Positions 53,880 to 62,125 of a DNA stretch of 64,000 nucleotides are shown here, piece by piece (the first letter of the stretch is position 1; every line of letters starts with the position of its first letter). The notes under the pieces were generated by a model. It was not told where the DNA came from. It saw only the letters and a list, made by a program, of their open reading frames with translations, and ran no database searches. The translations under genes were made by a program, and so were the position numbers. Origin of the DNA: an uncultured bacterium (lineage in GTDB: Bacteria > Bacillota > Clostridia > Oscillospirales > Oscillospiraceae); NCBI GenBank assembly GCA_949840775.1, contig CATKXO010000005.1, positions 1 to 64,000 of the forward strand, given 5' to 3'.

Positions 53880-55055
53880 ATGGCAGACAGAATCATCCCC
53901 CCGTCCGGCGGCGACAGCGGTGAGCGCCGTCCCACAGCTCCCCGGCCCACCGGCGGTTACGGGGACCGGCCTCAGCCCCCCCGCAGCACAGGCGGTTACA
54001 GTGAACGCCCCCAGCCTCCCCGTAGCGGCTCCGGCTACGGAGAGCGGTCCCAGCCCTCCCGGAGCACAGGGGGCAGCTATGGGGCCCGTCCCTCATCCTC
54101 ATCCACCCGCAGCTACAGCGACCGTTCCCAGCCCTCCCGCAGTGCGGGCGGCTACGGAGAGCGCCGCCCGGCTGCCCCCCGCCCCGCAGGCGGCTCGGGG
54201 GGGCGCCAGTCCGCCCCCCGGCGGATGAATGTAATCCGCTGTGAAAACTGCGGCGAGGACTACGATGTCAGCTATAAGAGATGCCCCTTCTGTGACGAAC
54301 GCCCCGGCCGGGGCGGCGTCTCCGGCAAGCGGGTATCCAACACCCGGGGGGGCGGCTACGGCCGGCCCGTCAACCCCATTCAGATTGCGGGGCTGGTCAT
54401 CTCCCTGGCCCTGATTGCCAGTGCGCTGTTTATCGTGTTCCGCTTTATCGGCGCCCCCATCTTCGGCGGGAAAAAGCCCCCCGCCTCCAGCCAGGGGAGC
54501 AGCCAGAACACCAGCCAGAGCGCTCCAAATCCGGGCTCCACCACCGGCAGCGGCTCCACCCTCCCCTCCACTCCGCCTATGGTTCAGTCCATTGCGCTGA
54601 GCAATAACGATGTCTCGGTGGACAGCGGCGCCACCTATCAGATGACCGCCAATCTGCTCCCGGCGGGGGCCATCGGTGAGGTGGTCTGGACCAGCAGCGA
54701 CATCACCGCCGCCATGGTGGACTCCACCGGACTGGTGACCAACCTGAACGCCGGCAATTCCGATGTCCGCGTGACCATCACCGCCACCTGCGGCGACGTG
54801 TCCGCCCAGACCTCCGTGACCTGCAAGGGCAAATCGGGCGGCGGCACTGCTGCGGTGGGCTCCACAGGCCGGGTCATTAACGCCGAGAAGGGGCTGAACA
54901 TCCGCTCCGGTCCCGGCAAGAACTACGACAAGGTGGCCAGCGCCCAAAACGGCGCCACGGTTACCATCCTGGGCGAGGAGAACGGCTTTTACAAGGTGAA
55001 ATACTCCGGCGACAACATCGGCTATGTGTCTAAGGACTATATCTCAGTGGGATAA
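53880..55055 (+). CDS. Zinc-ribbon membrane protein with Big2 and SH3b domains
   Basis: A 391-residue protein with an unusual order of parts. Residues 1-115 are low-complexity and rich in Pro, Arg, Ser, Gly and Tyr, with repeats such as RPQPPRSTGGY and GYGERSQPSRS. A zinc ribbon follows (C121, C124, C135, C138; RCENCGEDYD, KRCPFC). A single membrane helix spans about 167-187. Outside lie a Ser/Thr-rich linker, a bacterial Ig-like Big2 domain (about 235-316) and an SH3b domain (about 330-391; GLNIRSGPGKNYDKV). The arrangement implies a cytoplasmic N-terminus and a wall-binding C-terminus. Function unknown. Confidence 0.85.
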   Translation: MADRIIPPSGGDSGERRPTAPRPTGGYGDRPQPPRSTGGYSERPQPPRSGSGYGERSQPSRSTGGSYGARPSSSSTRSYSDRSQPSRSAGGYGERRPAAPRPAGGSGGRQSAPRRMNVIRCENCGEDYDVSYKRCPFCDERPGRGGVSGKRVSNTRGGGYGRPVNPIQIAGLVISLALIASALFIVFRFIGAPIFGGKKPPASSQGSSQNTSQSAPNPGSTTGSGSTLPSTPPMVQSIALSNNDVSVDSGATYQMTANLLPAGAIGEVVWTSSDITAAMVDSTGLVTNLNAGNSDVRVTITATCGDVSAQTSVTCKGKSGGGTAAVGSTGRVINAEKGLNIRSGPGKNYDKVASAQNGATVTILGEENGFYKVKYSGDNIGYVSKDYISVG

Positions 55056-55062
55056 TCAGAAG

Positions 55063-55088
55063 CAAGCCCCGCCGTCAGGCGGGGCTTG
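55063..55088. terminator. Bidirectional hairpin terminator
   Basis: CAAGCCCCGCC paired with GGCGGGGCTTG around GTCA, between convergent genes. Confidence 0.8.
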
Positions 55089-55090
55089 TC

Positions 55091-56686
55091 TTATCCCTCT
55101 TTTTGGCTCTCCAGATACTCGTCGTAGGTCATCTTCCGGTCGATAAGCTTCCCGTCGGCGGTGAAGTCAAAGACCCGGTTGCACACCGTCTGGATAAGCT
55201 GATGGTCGTGGGAGGCCACCAGCACGTTGCATTTCACGGCCTCCAGCCCCTTGTTCAGGGCGGCAATGGACTCCAGATCCAGGTGGTTGGTGGGCTGGTC
55301 CAGCATGAGCACGTTGGCCCCGGACAGCATCATCCGGGACAGCATACACCGCACCTTCTCGCCGCCGGACAGCACCTTCACCGGCTTGTGGACCTCGTCC
55401 CCGGAGAAGAGCATCCGCCCCAGGAAGCCCCGGAGGTACTGCTCCTGGGGGTCGGGGGAGAACTGACGCAGCCACTGGACCAGGTCGTCGTCACAGCCCT
55501 CGAAGTAAGGGGTGTTGTCCTTGGGGAAGTAGGAGAAGGTGGCGGTCTGGCCCCACTTGACAGTGCCCTCGTCGGGCTCCAGCTCCCCGGCCAGAATCTT
55601 AAACAGGGCGGTGTGGGCGTTCTCGTTGTCCCCCACAAAGGCAATCTTCTCGTCGTGGCCCACGATGAAGGACACCTTGTCCAGCACCTTCACCCCGTCG
55701 ATGGTCTTGGACACGTCGGTGACAAAGAGGATATCCTTGCCCACCTCCCGGTCGGGAGAAAAGCCCACCCAGGGGTAGCGCCGGGAGGAGGCGGGCATCT
55801 CCTCCACGGTAAGCTTGTCCAGCAGCTTGCGCCGGGCGGTGGCCTGCTTGCTCTTGGACTTGTTGGCGGAGAAGCGGGAGATAAAATCCTGGAGCTCCTT
55901 GATTTTCTCCTCGTTGCGCTTGTTCTGGCTCTTGATGAGCTGCTGCACCAGCTGGGAGGACTCGTACCAGAAATCGTAGTTGCCCACATACATCTTGATT
56001 TTGCCGTAGTCGATATCCACGATGTGGGTACACACGGTGTTCAGGAAGTGCCGGTCGTGGGACACCACAATCACGGTGCCCTCAAAGTCCAGCAGAAAGT
56101 CCTCCAGCCAGTTCACCGCGTCGATGTCCAGGTTGTTGGTGGGCTCGTCCATCATCAGCAGGTCGGGGCTGCCAAACAGGGCTTGGGCCAGCAGCACCTT
56201 CACCTTGAGGCGGGCGTCCAGGGTGGCCATGTCGCTGTAGTGGAACTCGGTGCCGATGCCCAGGCCCTGGAGGATGCGGCTGGCGTCGCTCTCCGCCTCC
56301 CAGCCCCCCAGCTCGGCGTACTCCTCCTCCAGCTGGCAGGCCAGCATCCCGTCCTCGTCGGTCATCTCCTCCTTGGCATAGAGGGCCTCCTTCTGTTTGC
56401 CGATGTCATACAGCCGCTGGTTGCCCATGATGACGGTGTCCATTACGTTGTAGGCGTCGTAGGCGTACTGGTTCTGCTTCAGCACCGACATGCGGATGTT
56501 GGGCAGGATGGACACCTGACCGGAGGTGGAATCCAGCTCTCCGGACAGGATTTTCAGAAAGGTGGACTTGCCGGCGCCGTTGGCGCCGATGATGCCGTAG
56601 CAGTTGCCCCGCAAAAATTGCAGGTCCACATGGGAAAACAGCGGAGTGCCGCTGTAGTTCAGGCTCAGGTCGGTAACAGTGATCAT
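55091..56686 (-). CDS. ABC-F family ATPase (YkpA/YbiT type)
   Basis: A 531-residue soluble protein with two ABC domains and no membrane segments; ABC-F proteins act on the ribosome. Domain 1 has Walker A GANGAGKST and Walker B LLMMDEPTNNLD, but its signature is degenerate (TLDARLKVKVLLAQAL). The P-site linker region holds NKRNEEKIKELQDFISRF, then ANKSKSKQATARRK. Domain 2 has GDNENAHTALF in place of a canonical Walker A, signature VLSGGEKVR, and Walker B LMLDQPTNHLD, where the catalytic Glu is Gln. AAGGAG precedes the ATG. A housekeeping translation factor is more likely than antibiotic resistance. Confidence 0.92.
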   Translation of the reverse strand: MITVTDLSLNYSGTPLFSHVDLQFLRGNCYGIIGANGAGKSTFLKILSGELDSTSGQVSILPNIRMSVLKQNQYAYDAYNVMDTVIMGNQRLYDIGKQKEALYAKEEMTDEDGMLACQLEEEYAELGGWEAESDASRILQGLGIGTEFHYSDMATLDARLKVKVLLAQALFGSPDLLMMDEPTNNLDIDAVNWLEDFLLDFEGTVIVVSHDRHFLNTVCTHIVDIDYGKIKMYVGNYDFWYESSQLVQQLIKSQNKRNEEKIKELQDFISRFSANKSKSKQATARRKLLDKLTVEEMPASSRRYPWVGFSPDREVGKDILFVTDVSKTIDGVKVLDKVSFIVGHDEKIAFVGDNENAHTALFKILAGELEPDEGTVKWGQTATFSYFPKDNTPYFEGCDDDLVQWLRQFSPDPQEQYLRGFLGRMLFSGDEVHKPVKVLSGGEKVRCMLSRMMLSGANVLMLDQPTNHLDLESIAALNKGLEAVKCNVLVASHDHQLIQTVCNRVFDFTADGKLIDRKMTYDEYLESQKEG

Positions 56687-56742
56687 GGTCGTTCTCCTTT
56701 TTCATACTTGAGATTATCGCTGACCATCATACCATAGGTTCA

Positions 56743-56785
56743 GAAAAAAAGACAGCGTTTTTTTGCAAAACGCCGTCTTTTTTCT
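56743..56785 (-). terminator. Terminator of the ribbon-helix-helix pair
   Basis: On the minus strand, AAAAAGACGGCGTTTT pairs with AAAACGCTGTCTTTTT (one mismatch) around GCAA, ending in seven T. Confidence 0.85.
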
Positions 56786-56786
56786 T

Positions 56787-57056
56787 TCAATCCAGTTCAC
56801 TGTGTCGGTTGATGTTGATGCCCAACTCCTTGAAAAAAAGCATAACCAGTGCATCGACCCGCTCAAAGCACTCTGGGTCATTGTAGCTATCGTCCTCCAA
56901 AATACGACGGATGGCCTCCAGCGTTCGAATGGCCCGATTCTCCATTGCTTTCTCAATTACTGTAGGATGGATATGCTCCACATAATCCAGCATCATTTGA
57001 CCCACTACCTCATGATAAAGAGTAATTGGTATGTCCTGTTTGTTCTGACTGCTCAT
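56787..57056 (-). CDS. Small protein paired with an RHH regulator, unknown function
   Basis: An 89-residue, predicted helical, acidic protein starting MSSQNKQDIPITLYHEVVGQ. It contains ENRAIRTLEAIRRILEDD and ends FFKELGININRHSELD. It overlaps the 3' end of the ribbon-helix-helix gene by 47 bases, and GGCGGAG lies just before its ATG. It is AT-richer than the neighbourhood. The partner arrangement recalls regulator/effector pairs, but no toxin motif is visible and I do not assign a function. Confidence 0.7.
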   Translation of the reverse strand: MSSQNKQDIPITLYHEVVGQMMLDYVEHIHPTVIEKAMENRAIRTLEAIRRILEDDSYNDPECFERVDALVMLFFKELGININRHSELD

Positions 57057-57258
57057 TTTCTCCGCCTTCCTCCAGTGTGTAGTGCTCCAGCGCGTACTCC
57101 AAAAACAATCCAATCAGCTCATTTCGGCTGCGCCCTGTATCTCTAGATACGTCTTCGATTTTTTTAACCATTGATTCCCTTAACCGGACGGAAAATGTCT
57201 TATAGCCATCCTGGCCTTTTGGATGCTTTGTGGTTAAAATCAGCATGTCATTCCCCAT
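57010..57258 (-). CDS. Ribbon-helix-helix (CopG-type) DNA-binding protein
   Basis: An 82-residue protein. After a short N-terminus the RHH fold is clear: strand YKTFSVRLRESM, helix VKKIEDVSRDTG and helix RSRNELIGLFLEYALEHY. The tail is acidic and polar. Such dimers bind short inverted repeats and usually autoregulate. An exact 10-bp inverted repeat plus a third half-site lies upstream. GAGGTGAG precedes the ATG. Confidence 0.85.
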   Translation of the reverse strand: MGNDMLILTTKHPKGQDGYKTFSVRLRESMVKKIEDVSRDTGRSRNELIGLFLEYALEHYTLEEGGENEQSEQTGHTNYSLS

Positions 57259-57308
57259 AGGCTCACCTCAATCCGGCTATATTCTACACCACTTTTCATA
57301 TTATTACT

Positions 57309-57371
57309 ATGTTCAAAATATGTTAGGATTTCTATCCGTTTTTGAACATAACTATAATCGCTTTTGAATAT
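57309..57371. promoter_or_regulatory. Candidate operator array for the RHH protein
   Basis: ATGTTCAAAA (57309-57318) is repeated in inverse as TTTTGAACAT (57340-57349), and again as TTTTGAATAT (57362-57371). The second and third start 22 bases apart, about two helical turns. They lie 50-115 bases upstream of the RHH gene and just upstream of the plus-strand promoter at 57396. Confidence 0.55.
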
Positions 57372-57395
57372 TTTTTAGAGATTTAAAACTTTTTC

Positions 57396-57424
57396 TTGTC
57401 AAACCCTGAAAACTGTGATATACT
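57396..57424 (+). promoter_or_regulatory. Strong orphan promoter with extended -10 and A/T-rich upstream region
   Basis: TTGTCA (57396-57401), 17 bases, TGA-TATACT (57419-57424). The upstream 40 bases are very A/T-rich with A and T runs, as in an UP element. No plus-strand gene follows; a terminator lies about 110 bases on. Confidence 0.8.
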
Positions 57425-57430
57425 GTTTTT

Positions 57431-57544
57431 GGTCAAAAGACCGCCTGTGCATATTTGTCCTTGCGTGCCGGCCGGGCCTCCTCCCGGCTGGTATAAAAAA
57501 AGATTCGGGCCCCTGGAGCAGCTTTCGCTCCAGGGGCCTTTTTT
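57431..57544 (+). ncRNA. Candidate small RNA with CCTCCT loop
   Basis: Predicted transcript of about 114 bases between the orphan promoter and a strong terminator. It folds into three hairpins. At the 5' end GGTC-AAAA-GACC (57431-57442). In the middle CCGGCCGGG-CCTCCT-CCCGGCTGG (57468-57491; nine pairs, one G-U), whose six-base loop is the exact complement of the AGGAGG Shine-Dalgarno sequence. At the 3' end a perfect 12-bp stem (57508-57519 with 57527-57538) is followed by TTTTTT. No ORF is credible inside. It does not look like SRP RNA, tmRNA, 6S RNA or a riboswitch known to me. The terminator also serves the convergent amidohydrolase gene, so part of the signal could be shared. Confidence 0.6.
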
Positions 57545-58364
57545 ACAGTCCCAAGCCATAAATCCGGTTGGCATTTTGGAAAAATACCTTCTCCCAGTGC
57601 CGCTCCGGGACCAGCCGTTGGACAAAGCGGATGTACTCCTCCAGGTTGACGATGGGCCAGTCGGTGCCATACAGAATGTCGTCCCACTGGCCGATGGCGG
57701 TGAGCCATGTGGTAAGGAGCCCGGCATAGCCCGCCTGCTCCTGAAAGTACCGGTCTATATCCACCCGGCCCTCCAGCAGTCCGGACAGGTCGGCGGCCAC
57801 GTTTGGATTTTTCTCCACCACTGCGGCGGCGCTCTCCAAAAAGGGGTTTCCAAAGTGGCACATGACAAACCGCGTCCGCTTATGGTCCGCCGCCACCTCG
57901 TCCAGCGTGAGGGGGTGGGCGTATTTCAGGTGGGCCCTGGGAAAGGCGGTGAGCCCCATGTGGACGGCCACCGGCTTGTCGTACCGGGCGGCCAGCTCAT
58001 ACACCGGCTGATAGATGGGGTCGGACAGCCAGAGCCGGTTGTAGCCGGGGTACAGCTTCACCCCGCAGCAGGAGTCCCGCTTCAAATTCTCCTCCACCTT
58101 CTCCGCCAGGCCGGGGACCGGCTTGCTCCCCCGCTCCATCAGCACACTGTCCAGCCCAATGCAGTAGTGGAACAAATCAGAGGGGTAGTCGTGATCATCG
58201 GGGTCCAGGCTCCGGTTGCCCATCACCACCCCGTGGACCACCCCCAGCTCCCCGTATACCTGCCGCAGATGGGCGGTGGAGTTCTTGTGCCCCACCCCCT
58301 CCGCCATGGCGTCGGTGTCAGGGGAGGAGGGAAAGAGGTGCAGGTGAGCGTCAATCATTTTCAT
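57543..58364 (-). CDS. Amidohydrolase-2 family protein
   Basis: A 273-residue TIM-barrel hydrolase related to the product of 46203-47048. It opens MIDAHLHLFPSSPD (metal HxH). Other motifs are CGVKLYPGYN, VAVHMGLTA, FVMCHFGNPF and LYGTDWPI. The ATG at 58364 overlaps the acyltransferase stop (ATGA), so translation is coupled and the two likely act together. Substrate unknown. A 593-codon open frame covering both genes is not a fusion: the first part is the acyltransferase read in the wrong frame. Confidence 0.85.
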   Translation of the reverse strand: MKMIDAHLHLFPSSPDTDAMAEGVGHKNSTAHLRQVYGELGVVHGVVMGNRSLDPDDHDYPSDLFHYCIGLDSVLMERGSKPVPGLAEKVEENLKRDSCCGVKLYPGYNRLWLSDPIYQPVYELAARYDKPVAVHMGLTAFPRAHLKYAHPLTLDEVAADHKRTRFVMCHFGNPFLESAAAVVEKNPNVAADLSGLLEGRVDIDRYFQEQAGYAGLLTTWLTAIGQWDDILYGTDWPIVNLEEYIRFVQRLVPERHWEKVFFQNANRIYGLGL

Positions 58365-59353
58365 TTCAGTCGCTCCTTTCCGTCCCGTACCAGTACTGCA
58401 ATCCCGGTGGAGAGGACCGCGATGACCGGCGCGGTTATCAGCCGGTGCCCCACAATCCACCCAAAGAGGGGCACATGGCTCCACTCGCAGAAAAAGCTGT
58501 ACAGCGGGACGTGGATCATGTAGATGAGGAAGGTCAGACTGCTCCCGCAGCGGCACATCAGGCGGCCCGCCGGCCCCTGCCGGACCCCAGGCCATTTCAG
58601 TGCCGCAGCCATCAGCAGCAGGGCAAAGAGGACGCTGCCGGAAAAGAGGTCCAGGTCCCCGGCCAAGGACTGCCCCGCCAGCACCGCCCCGCCGCTGAGC
58701 AGCAGCCCGCCCCATATCATGGTATGCGTCACCCTGGAGACCATCCACTCCTGGTCGCTGTGCATCCAGGCCCCCAGCAGAAAGAAGGGCAGTCCATCCA
58801 GCCAGGCGTTGCGCAGGTACCGGACGGGCACGCTCCCCCGGCCAAGGAGGGCAAGTCCCTCCCCCAGGAAGAGGTTCATCCCCAGAAGAAGCACCGCGGC
58901 CCCGGCCAGGGCGCGATAGGGTATCTCTGGCCACAGCCGGGTAACGGCCCACCAGATCAGGTAGAGCAGCGGCATGGCGCCAATAAACCAGAGGTGGTAG
59001 CCATAGGGAAAGGGGAGGATTTGAAAGACCGCCAGCTCCAGCCACGCCCGGGGCGTAAACTGCTGCTGAAGATAAATCAGAAACGACCATCCGGCCCGCC
59101 AGACCGTCCCGGCACACAGCGCCGCCACCAGCCCCGCGCTGGCCGCCCACAGGAGGAGGGAGCGGCGCGCCCGCTCCAGAAGCTTCTTCTCCCCCTGCCC
59201 ATAGGAAAAATAGCCGGCCACCAGGAAAAAATAGGGCACTGCGAACCGGGTCAGCGCCGCTGTCTGCCCATCCAGAACGCCGGTCTTGATGTGCAGCAGG
59301 ACCACGCTGTAAATTGCGATGCACTTAAAGAGATCCATCCGCTGATTGCGCAT
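58361..59353 (-). CDS. Membrane acyltransferase (acyltransferase-3 family)
   Basis: A 330-residue, roughly ten-helix protein of the acyltransferase-3/OafA-like group that modifies surface glycans or lipids. The N-terminus reads MDLFKCIAIYSVVLLHIKTG (the conserved His follows the first helix), with FAVPYFFLVAGYFSYG and WFIGAMPLLYLIWW typical of the family. The start at 59353 has AGGATG upstream; the ORF extends further but through the rplQ terminator. Substrate unknown. Confidence 0.85.
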   Translation of the reverse strand: MRNQRMDLFKCIAIYSVVLLHIKTGVLDGQTAALTRFAVPYFFLVAGYFSYGQGEKKLLERARRSLLLWAASAGLVAALCAGTVWRAGWSFLIYLQQQFTPRAWLELAVFQILPFPYGYHLWFIGAMPLLYLIWWAVTRLWPEIPYRALAGAAVLLLGMNLFLGEGLALLGRGSVPVRYLRNAWLDGLPFFLLGAWMHSDQEWMVSRVTHTMIWGGLLLSGGAVLAGQSLAGDLDLFSGSVLFALLLMAAALKWPGVRQGPAGRLMCRCGSSLTFLIYMIHVPLYSFFCEWSHVPLFGWIVGHRLITAPVIAVLSTGIAVLVRDGKERLK

Positions 59354-59383
59354 GAAACCACATCCTAAAGAATTTGGAGATAA

Positions 59384-59413
59384 AAAATCCCGTTCCAAAT
59401 TGAACGGGATTTT
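59384..59413 (-). terminator. Intrinsic terminator of the ribosomal operon (after rplQ)
   Basis: AAAATCCCGTTC paired with GAACGGGATTTT, continuing into a T-run on the minus strand. Confidence 0.9.
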
Positions 59414-59423
59414 GTTGCTGCAA

Positions 59424-59768
59424 TTACACCAGCTGGATAATGGCCATCTCAGCGGCGTCGCCCCGGCGGGGGCCAATGCGGACGATGCGGGTGTAACCGC
59501 CGTTGCGGTCGGCGTACTTGGGGCCGATCTCCTTAAACAGCTTATTGGCCACGTCCTCCTTGGTGATATAGGACAGGGCCTGACGGTAGGAGGCCAGGGT
59601 GTTGGTCTTGGCCAGGGTAATCATCTTCTCGGCCACGGGAGCCACTTCCTTGGCGCGGGTGACGGTGGTCTTAATTTGGCCGTTCTCCAGCAGGTAGGTG
59701 ACCATGGCGCGGAGCATGGCCCGGCGCTGGTCGCTGGTACGGCCCAGCTTGCGGTTCTTCTGAGACAT
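59424..59768 (-). CDS. rplQ: 50S ribosomal protein L17
   Basis: A 114-residue L17. It opens [20 protein letters not shown], continues with [12 protein letters not shown] and ends [20 protein letters not shown], all standard. The ATG at 59768 has AAGGAGTG upstream; a longer in-frame extension is not used. Last gene of the operon, followed by a terminator. Confidence 0.98.
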   Translation of the reverse strand: MSQKNRKLGRTSDQRRAMLRAMVTYLLENGQIKTTVTRAKEVAPVAEKMITLAKTNTLASYRQALSYITKEDVANKLFKEIGPKYADRNGGYTRIVRIGPRRGDAAEMAIIQLV

Positions 59769-59845
59769 GGTAAACACTCCTTCGACCTCGCGTGGCGAGA
59801 TCAATTTAGATTCGTTCATTCAGCGGAACGTTACATACGCTTTTA

Positions 59846-59907
59846 TGTGGGGCCCGCCGCCCCCGGCGGGCCATCCTCCTGACCCGCCCAAAGGGGCGGG
59901 TCCTACA
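59846..59907. repeat. Double-hairpin intergenic element inside the ribosomal operon
   Basis: TGTGGGGCCCGCC at the left and GGGTCCTACA at the right, lying in the gap between rpoA and rplQ and hence in the operon transcript. Confidence 0.85.
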
Positions 59908-59913
59908 TAACGC

Positions 59914-60879
59914 TTAGTTATTCTCTTCGCTGGCCAAAGACAGCCCCATCATGGACAGCTTATTGATGACCTCCTCCAGGGACTTGCGGCCCAGGTTCCG
60001 GACCTTCATCATCTCTTCCTCGGTCTTGGAAATCAGGTCCTCCACCGTATTGATGTTGGCCCGCTTCAGGCAGTTGTAGGAGCGGACGGACAGGTCCATG
60101 TCGTCGATGGTCATCTCCATCACCTTGTCCCGCTGGGCCTCCGCCTTCTCCACCACGGTGGAGCGGCTGCCCATGGTCTCGGACAGGTCGGTGAACAGGG
60201 TAAAGTGGTCGCACAGGATGCGGGCTCCCAGAGAGACGGCGTCCCGGGCGTCGATGGTGCCGTTGGTCCACACCTCCAGGGTCAGCTTGTCGTAGTCGGT
60301 GGCGTCGCCCACGCGGGTGTTTTCCACGGTGTAGTTGACCTTGCGGACGGGGGTGTAGATGGAATCCATGGGGATGACCCCGATGATGGACTGAGTGGTC
60401 TTGTTCTTGTCGGGCTTGTTCTTGTCAGCGGAGACATAGCCCCGGCCGTGGGACAGGGTCAGCTCCATGGACAGGGTGGCGTCCGGGCCCAGGGTGGCGA
60501 TGTGCAGGTCCGGGTTGAGAATCTCCACGTCGGCGTCCGCCTTGATGTCGCCGGCAGTCACCTTGCACTCGCCGGCCGCCTCGATATGGACGGTCTTGGG
60601 CCCCTCGCTGTAGAGCTTGGCGATGATGCCCTTCACGTTGAGGACGATCTCGGTCACGTCCTCCTTTACCCCGGGGATGGTGGTAAACTCGTGCTGGACC
60701 CCGGAGATTTTGATGGAGGTCACCGCAGTGCCGGGCAGGGAGGACAGCAGAATCCGCCGCAGGGAATTGCCCAGGGTGGTGCCGTAACCCCGCTCCAGCG
60801 GCTCTACCACATACTTGCCATAGGAGGTGTCGCCGGGATTTTCGATACAGTCGATGCGGGGCTTTTCAATTTCTATCAT
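59914..60879 (-). CDS. rpoA: RNA polymerase alpha subunit
   Basis: A 321-residue alpha subunit. The N-terminal assembly domain contains [19 protein letters not shown] and [14 protein letters not shown]. The C-terminal domain that contacts UP elements and activators contains [26 protein letters not shown] and [12 protein letters not shown]. The start at 60879 is the first plausible ATG (MIEIEKPRI); GGAGGG is about 12 bases upstream. Upstream of rplQ, downstream of rpsD. Confidence 0.98.
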   Translation of the reverse strand: MIEIEKPRIDCIENPGDTSYGKYVVEPLERGYGTTLGNSLRRILLSSLPGTAVTSIKISGVQHEFTTIPGVKEDVTEIVLNVKGIIAKLYSEGPKTVHIEAAGECKVTAGDIKADADVEILNPDLHIATLGPDATLSMELTLSHGRGYVSADKNKPDKNKTTQSIIGVIPMDSIYTPVRKVNYTVENTRVGDATDYDKLTLEVWTNGTIDARDAVSLGARILCDHFTLFTDLSETMGSRSTVVEKAEAQRDKVMEMTIDDMDLSVRSYNCLKRANINTVEDLISKTEEEMMKVRNLGRKSLEEVINKLSMMGLSLASEENN

Positions 60880-60991
60880 ATGCTGGAATACCCTCCTTTT
60901 CTCGGCGGCGCCCTTGCGCCGCTTCATTCAGCTCACCAATATCTGAGGGTTCTCTAAGTCTGTTGTGCCTAAGCTGCCTGCAAATACTTTC

Positions 60992-61063
60992 TGTGGGGCC
61001 CGACGACCCCGGCGGGCCATTTGCCGCACTGGGTATGACCCGCCCAGGTGGGCGGGTCCCACA
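60992..61063. repeat. Double-hairpin intergenic element inside the ribosomal operon
   Basis: TGTGGGGCCCG at the left and GGGCGGGTCCCACA at the right, between rpsD and rpoA. Confidence 0.85.
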
Positions 61064-61088
61064 TACTCTCTACACAGGACAGCCGGAA

Positions 61089-61691
61089 TTACTTAGAATA
61101 CAGCTCGACGATGAGGTGCTCTTCCACGGGGAAGTCGATGTCATCCCGGGTAGGCATGGCATTGACGGTGCCCTGGAGGGTATTCTTGGTGCGGTCCAGC
61201 CACTTGGGCACGTTGACCACGGGGGCGTCCTCGCCGGTCAGGCGCTTGAACTTGACGGAGGAGCGGCTCTTCTCCCGCACCTCGATCACGTCGCCCACCT
61301 TCACCAGGTAGGAGGGCACGTCCACCCGCTGGCCGTTGACGGTAAAGTGGCCGTGGGTGGTGAGCTGGCGGGCCTCACGGCGGGTCATGGCAAAGCCCAG
61401 GCGGTACACCACGTTGTCCAGCCGGCGCTCGATGAGGGTAAGCAGGTTCTCGCCCGTCTTGCCCTGCATGCGGCTGGCCTTCTCGTAGTACATATGGAAC
61501 TGCTTCTCCATGATGCCGTAGACAAATTTGACCTTCTGCTTCTCAGTCATCTGCATGGCGTACTCAGACTGCTTCTTGCGCATCTGGCCCTTGGGGTTGC
61601 GGTTGGTCGTCTTCTTGGCATAGCCCATGGCGGCGGGGGACAGGTTCAGCGCCTTGCACCGCTTGGCGATGGGCTGCATATTTCTAGCCAT
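61089..61691 (-). CDS. rpsD: 30S ribosomal protein S4
   Basis: A 200-residue S4, the primary rRNA binder that nucleates 30S assembly. The S4 RNA-binding fold is seen in [20 protein letters not shown] and [27 protein letters not shown] precedes the ATG. In many bacteria S4 represses this operon by binding its mRNA. Confidence 0.98.
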   Translation of the reverse strand: MARNMQPIAKRCKALNLSPAAMGYAKKTTNRNPKGQMRKKQSEYAMQMTEKQKVKFVYGIMEKQFHMYYEKASRMQGKTGENLLTLIERRLDNVVYRLGFAMTRREARQLTTHGHFTVNGQRVDVPSYLVKVGDVIEVREKSRSSVKFKRLTGEDAPVVNVPKWLDRTKNTLQGTVNAMPTRDDIDFPVEEHLIVELYSK

Positions 61692-61714
61692 CTGTCAAAA
61701 CCTCCTTCACTTGA

Positions 61715-62113
61715 TCAGACGCGGCGGCGCTTCGGGGGCCGGCAGCCGTTGTGGGGGACGGGGGTCACGTCCTTGATGAGGGTGACCTCCAGGCCCACGG
61801 CCTGGAGCGCCCGGATGGCGGCCTCACGGCCCTGACCGGGGCCCTTCACAAAGACCTCTACGCTCTTCAGGCCGTACTCCATGGCGGCCTTGGCGGCGGT
61901 CTCGGCGGCGCTCTGAGCAGCATAGGGGGTGGACTTCCGGGAGCCCCGGAAATTCAGGGCGCCGGAGGAGCACCAGGACAGGGCGTTGCCCTGGGCGTCG
62001 GTGACGGTGACCATGGTGTTGTTGAAGGAGGAGCGGATATGCACCTGGCCCCTCTCTACGTTCTTGCGTTCGCGGCGCTTGCGCACCACTTTCTTACCTT
62101 TGTTCGCAGCCAT
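61715..62113 (-). CDS. rpsK: 30S ribosomal protein S11
   Basis: A 132-residue S11, part of the 30S platform. It has the family-typical [16 protein letters not shown] and the C-terminal [16 protein letters not shown]. Standard length and position after rpsM. Confidence 0.98.
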   Translation of the reverse strand: MAANKGKKVVRKRRERKNVERGQVHIRSSFNNTMVTVTDAQGNALSWCSSGALNFRGSRKSTPYAAQSAAETAAKAAMEYGLKSVEVFVKGPGQGREAAIRALQAVGLEVTLIKDVTPVPHNGCRPPKRRRV

Positions 62114-62125
62114 GTGTATCCCTCC

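Noticed and set aside
56787..57258. Classical toxin-antitoxin system
   Set aside because: The RHH protein fits an antitoxin, but the partner lacks any RelE, MazF, HipA, PIN or Fic motif and is encoded second with no known toxin resemblance.
57543..59324. Apparent acyltransferase-amidohydrolase fusion of 593 residues
   Set aside because: The first part is the acyltransferase gene in the wrong frame. The real genes are separate and overlap by four bases (ATGA).
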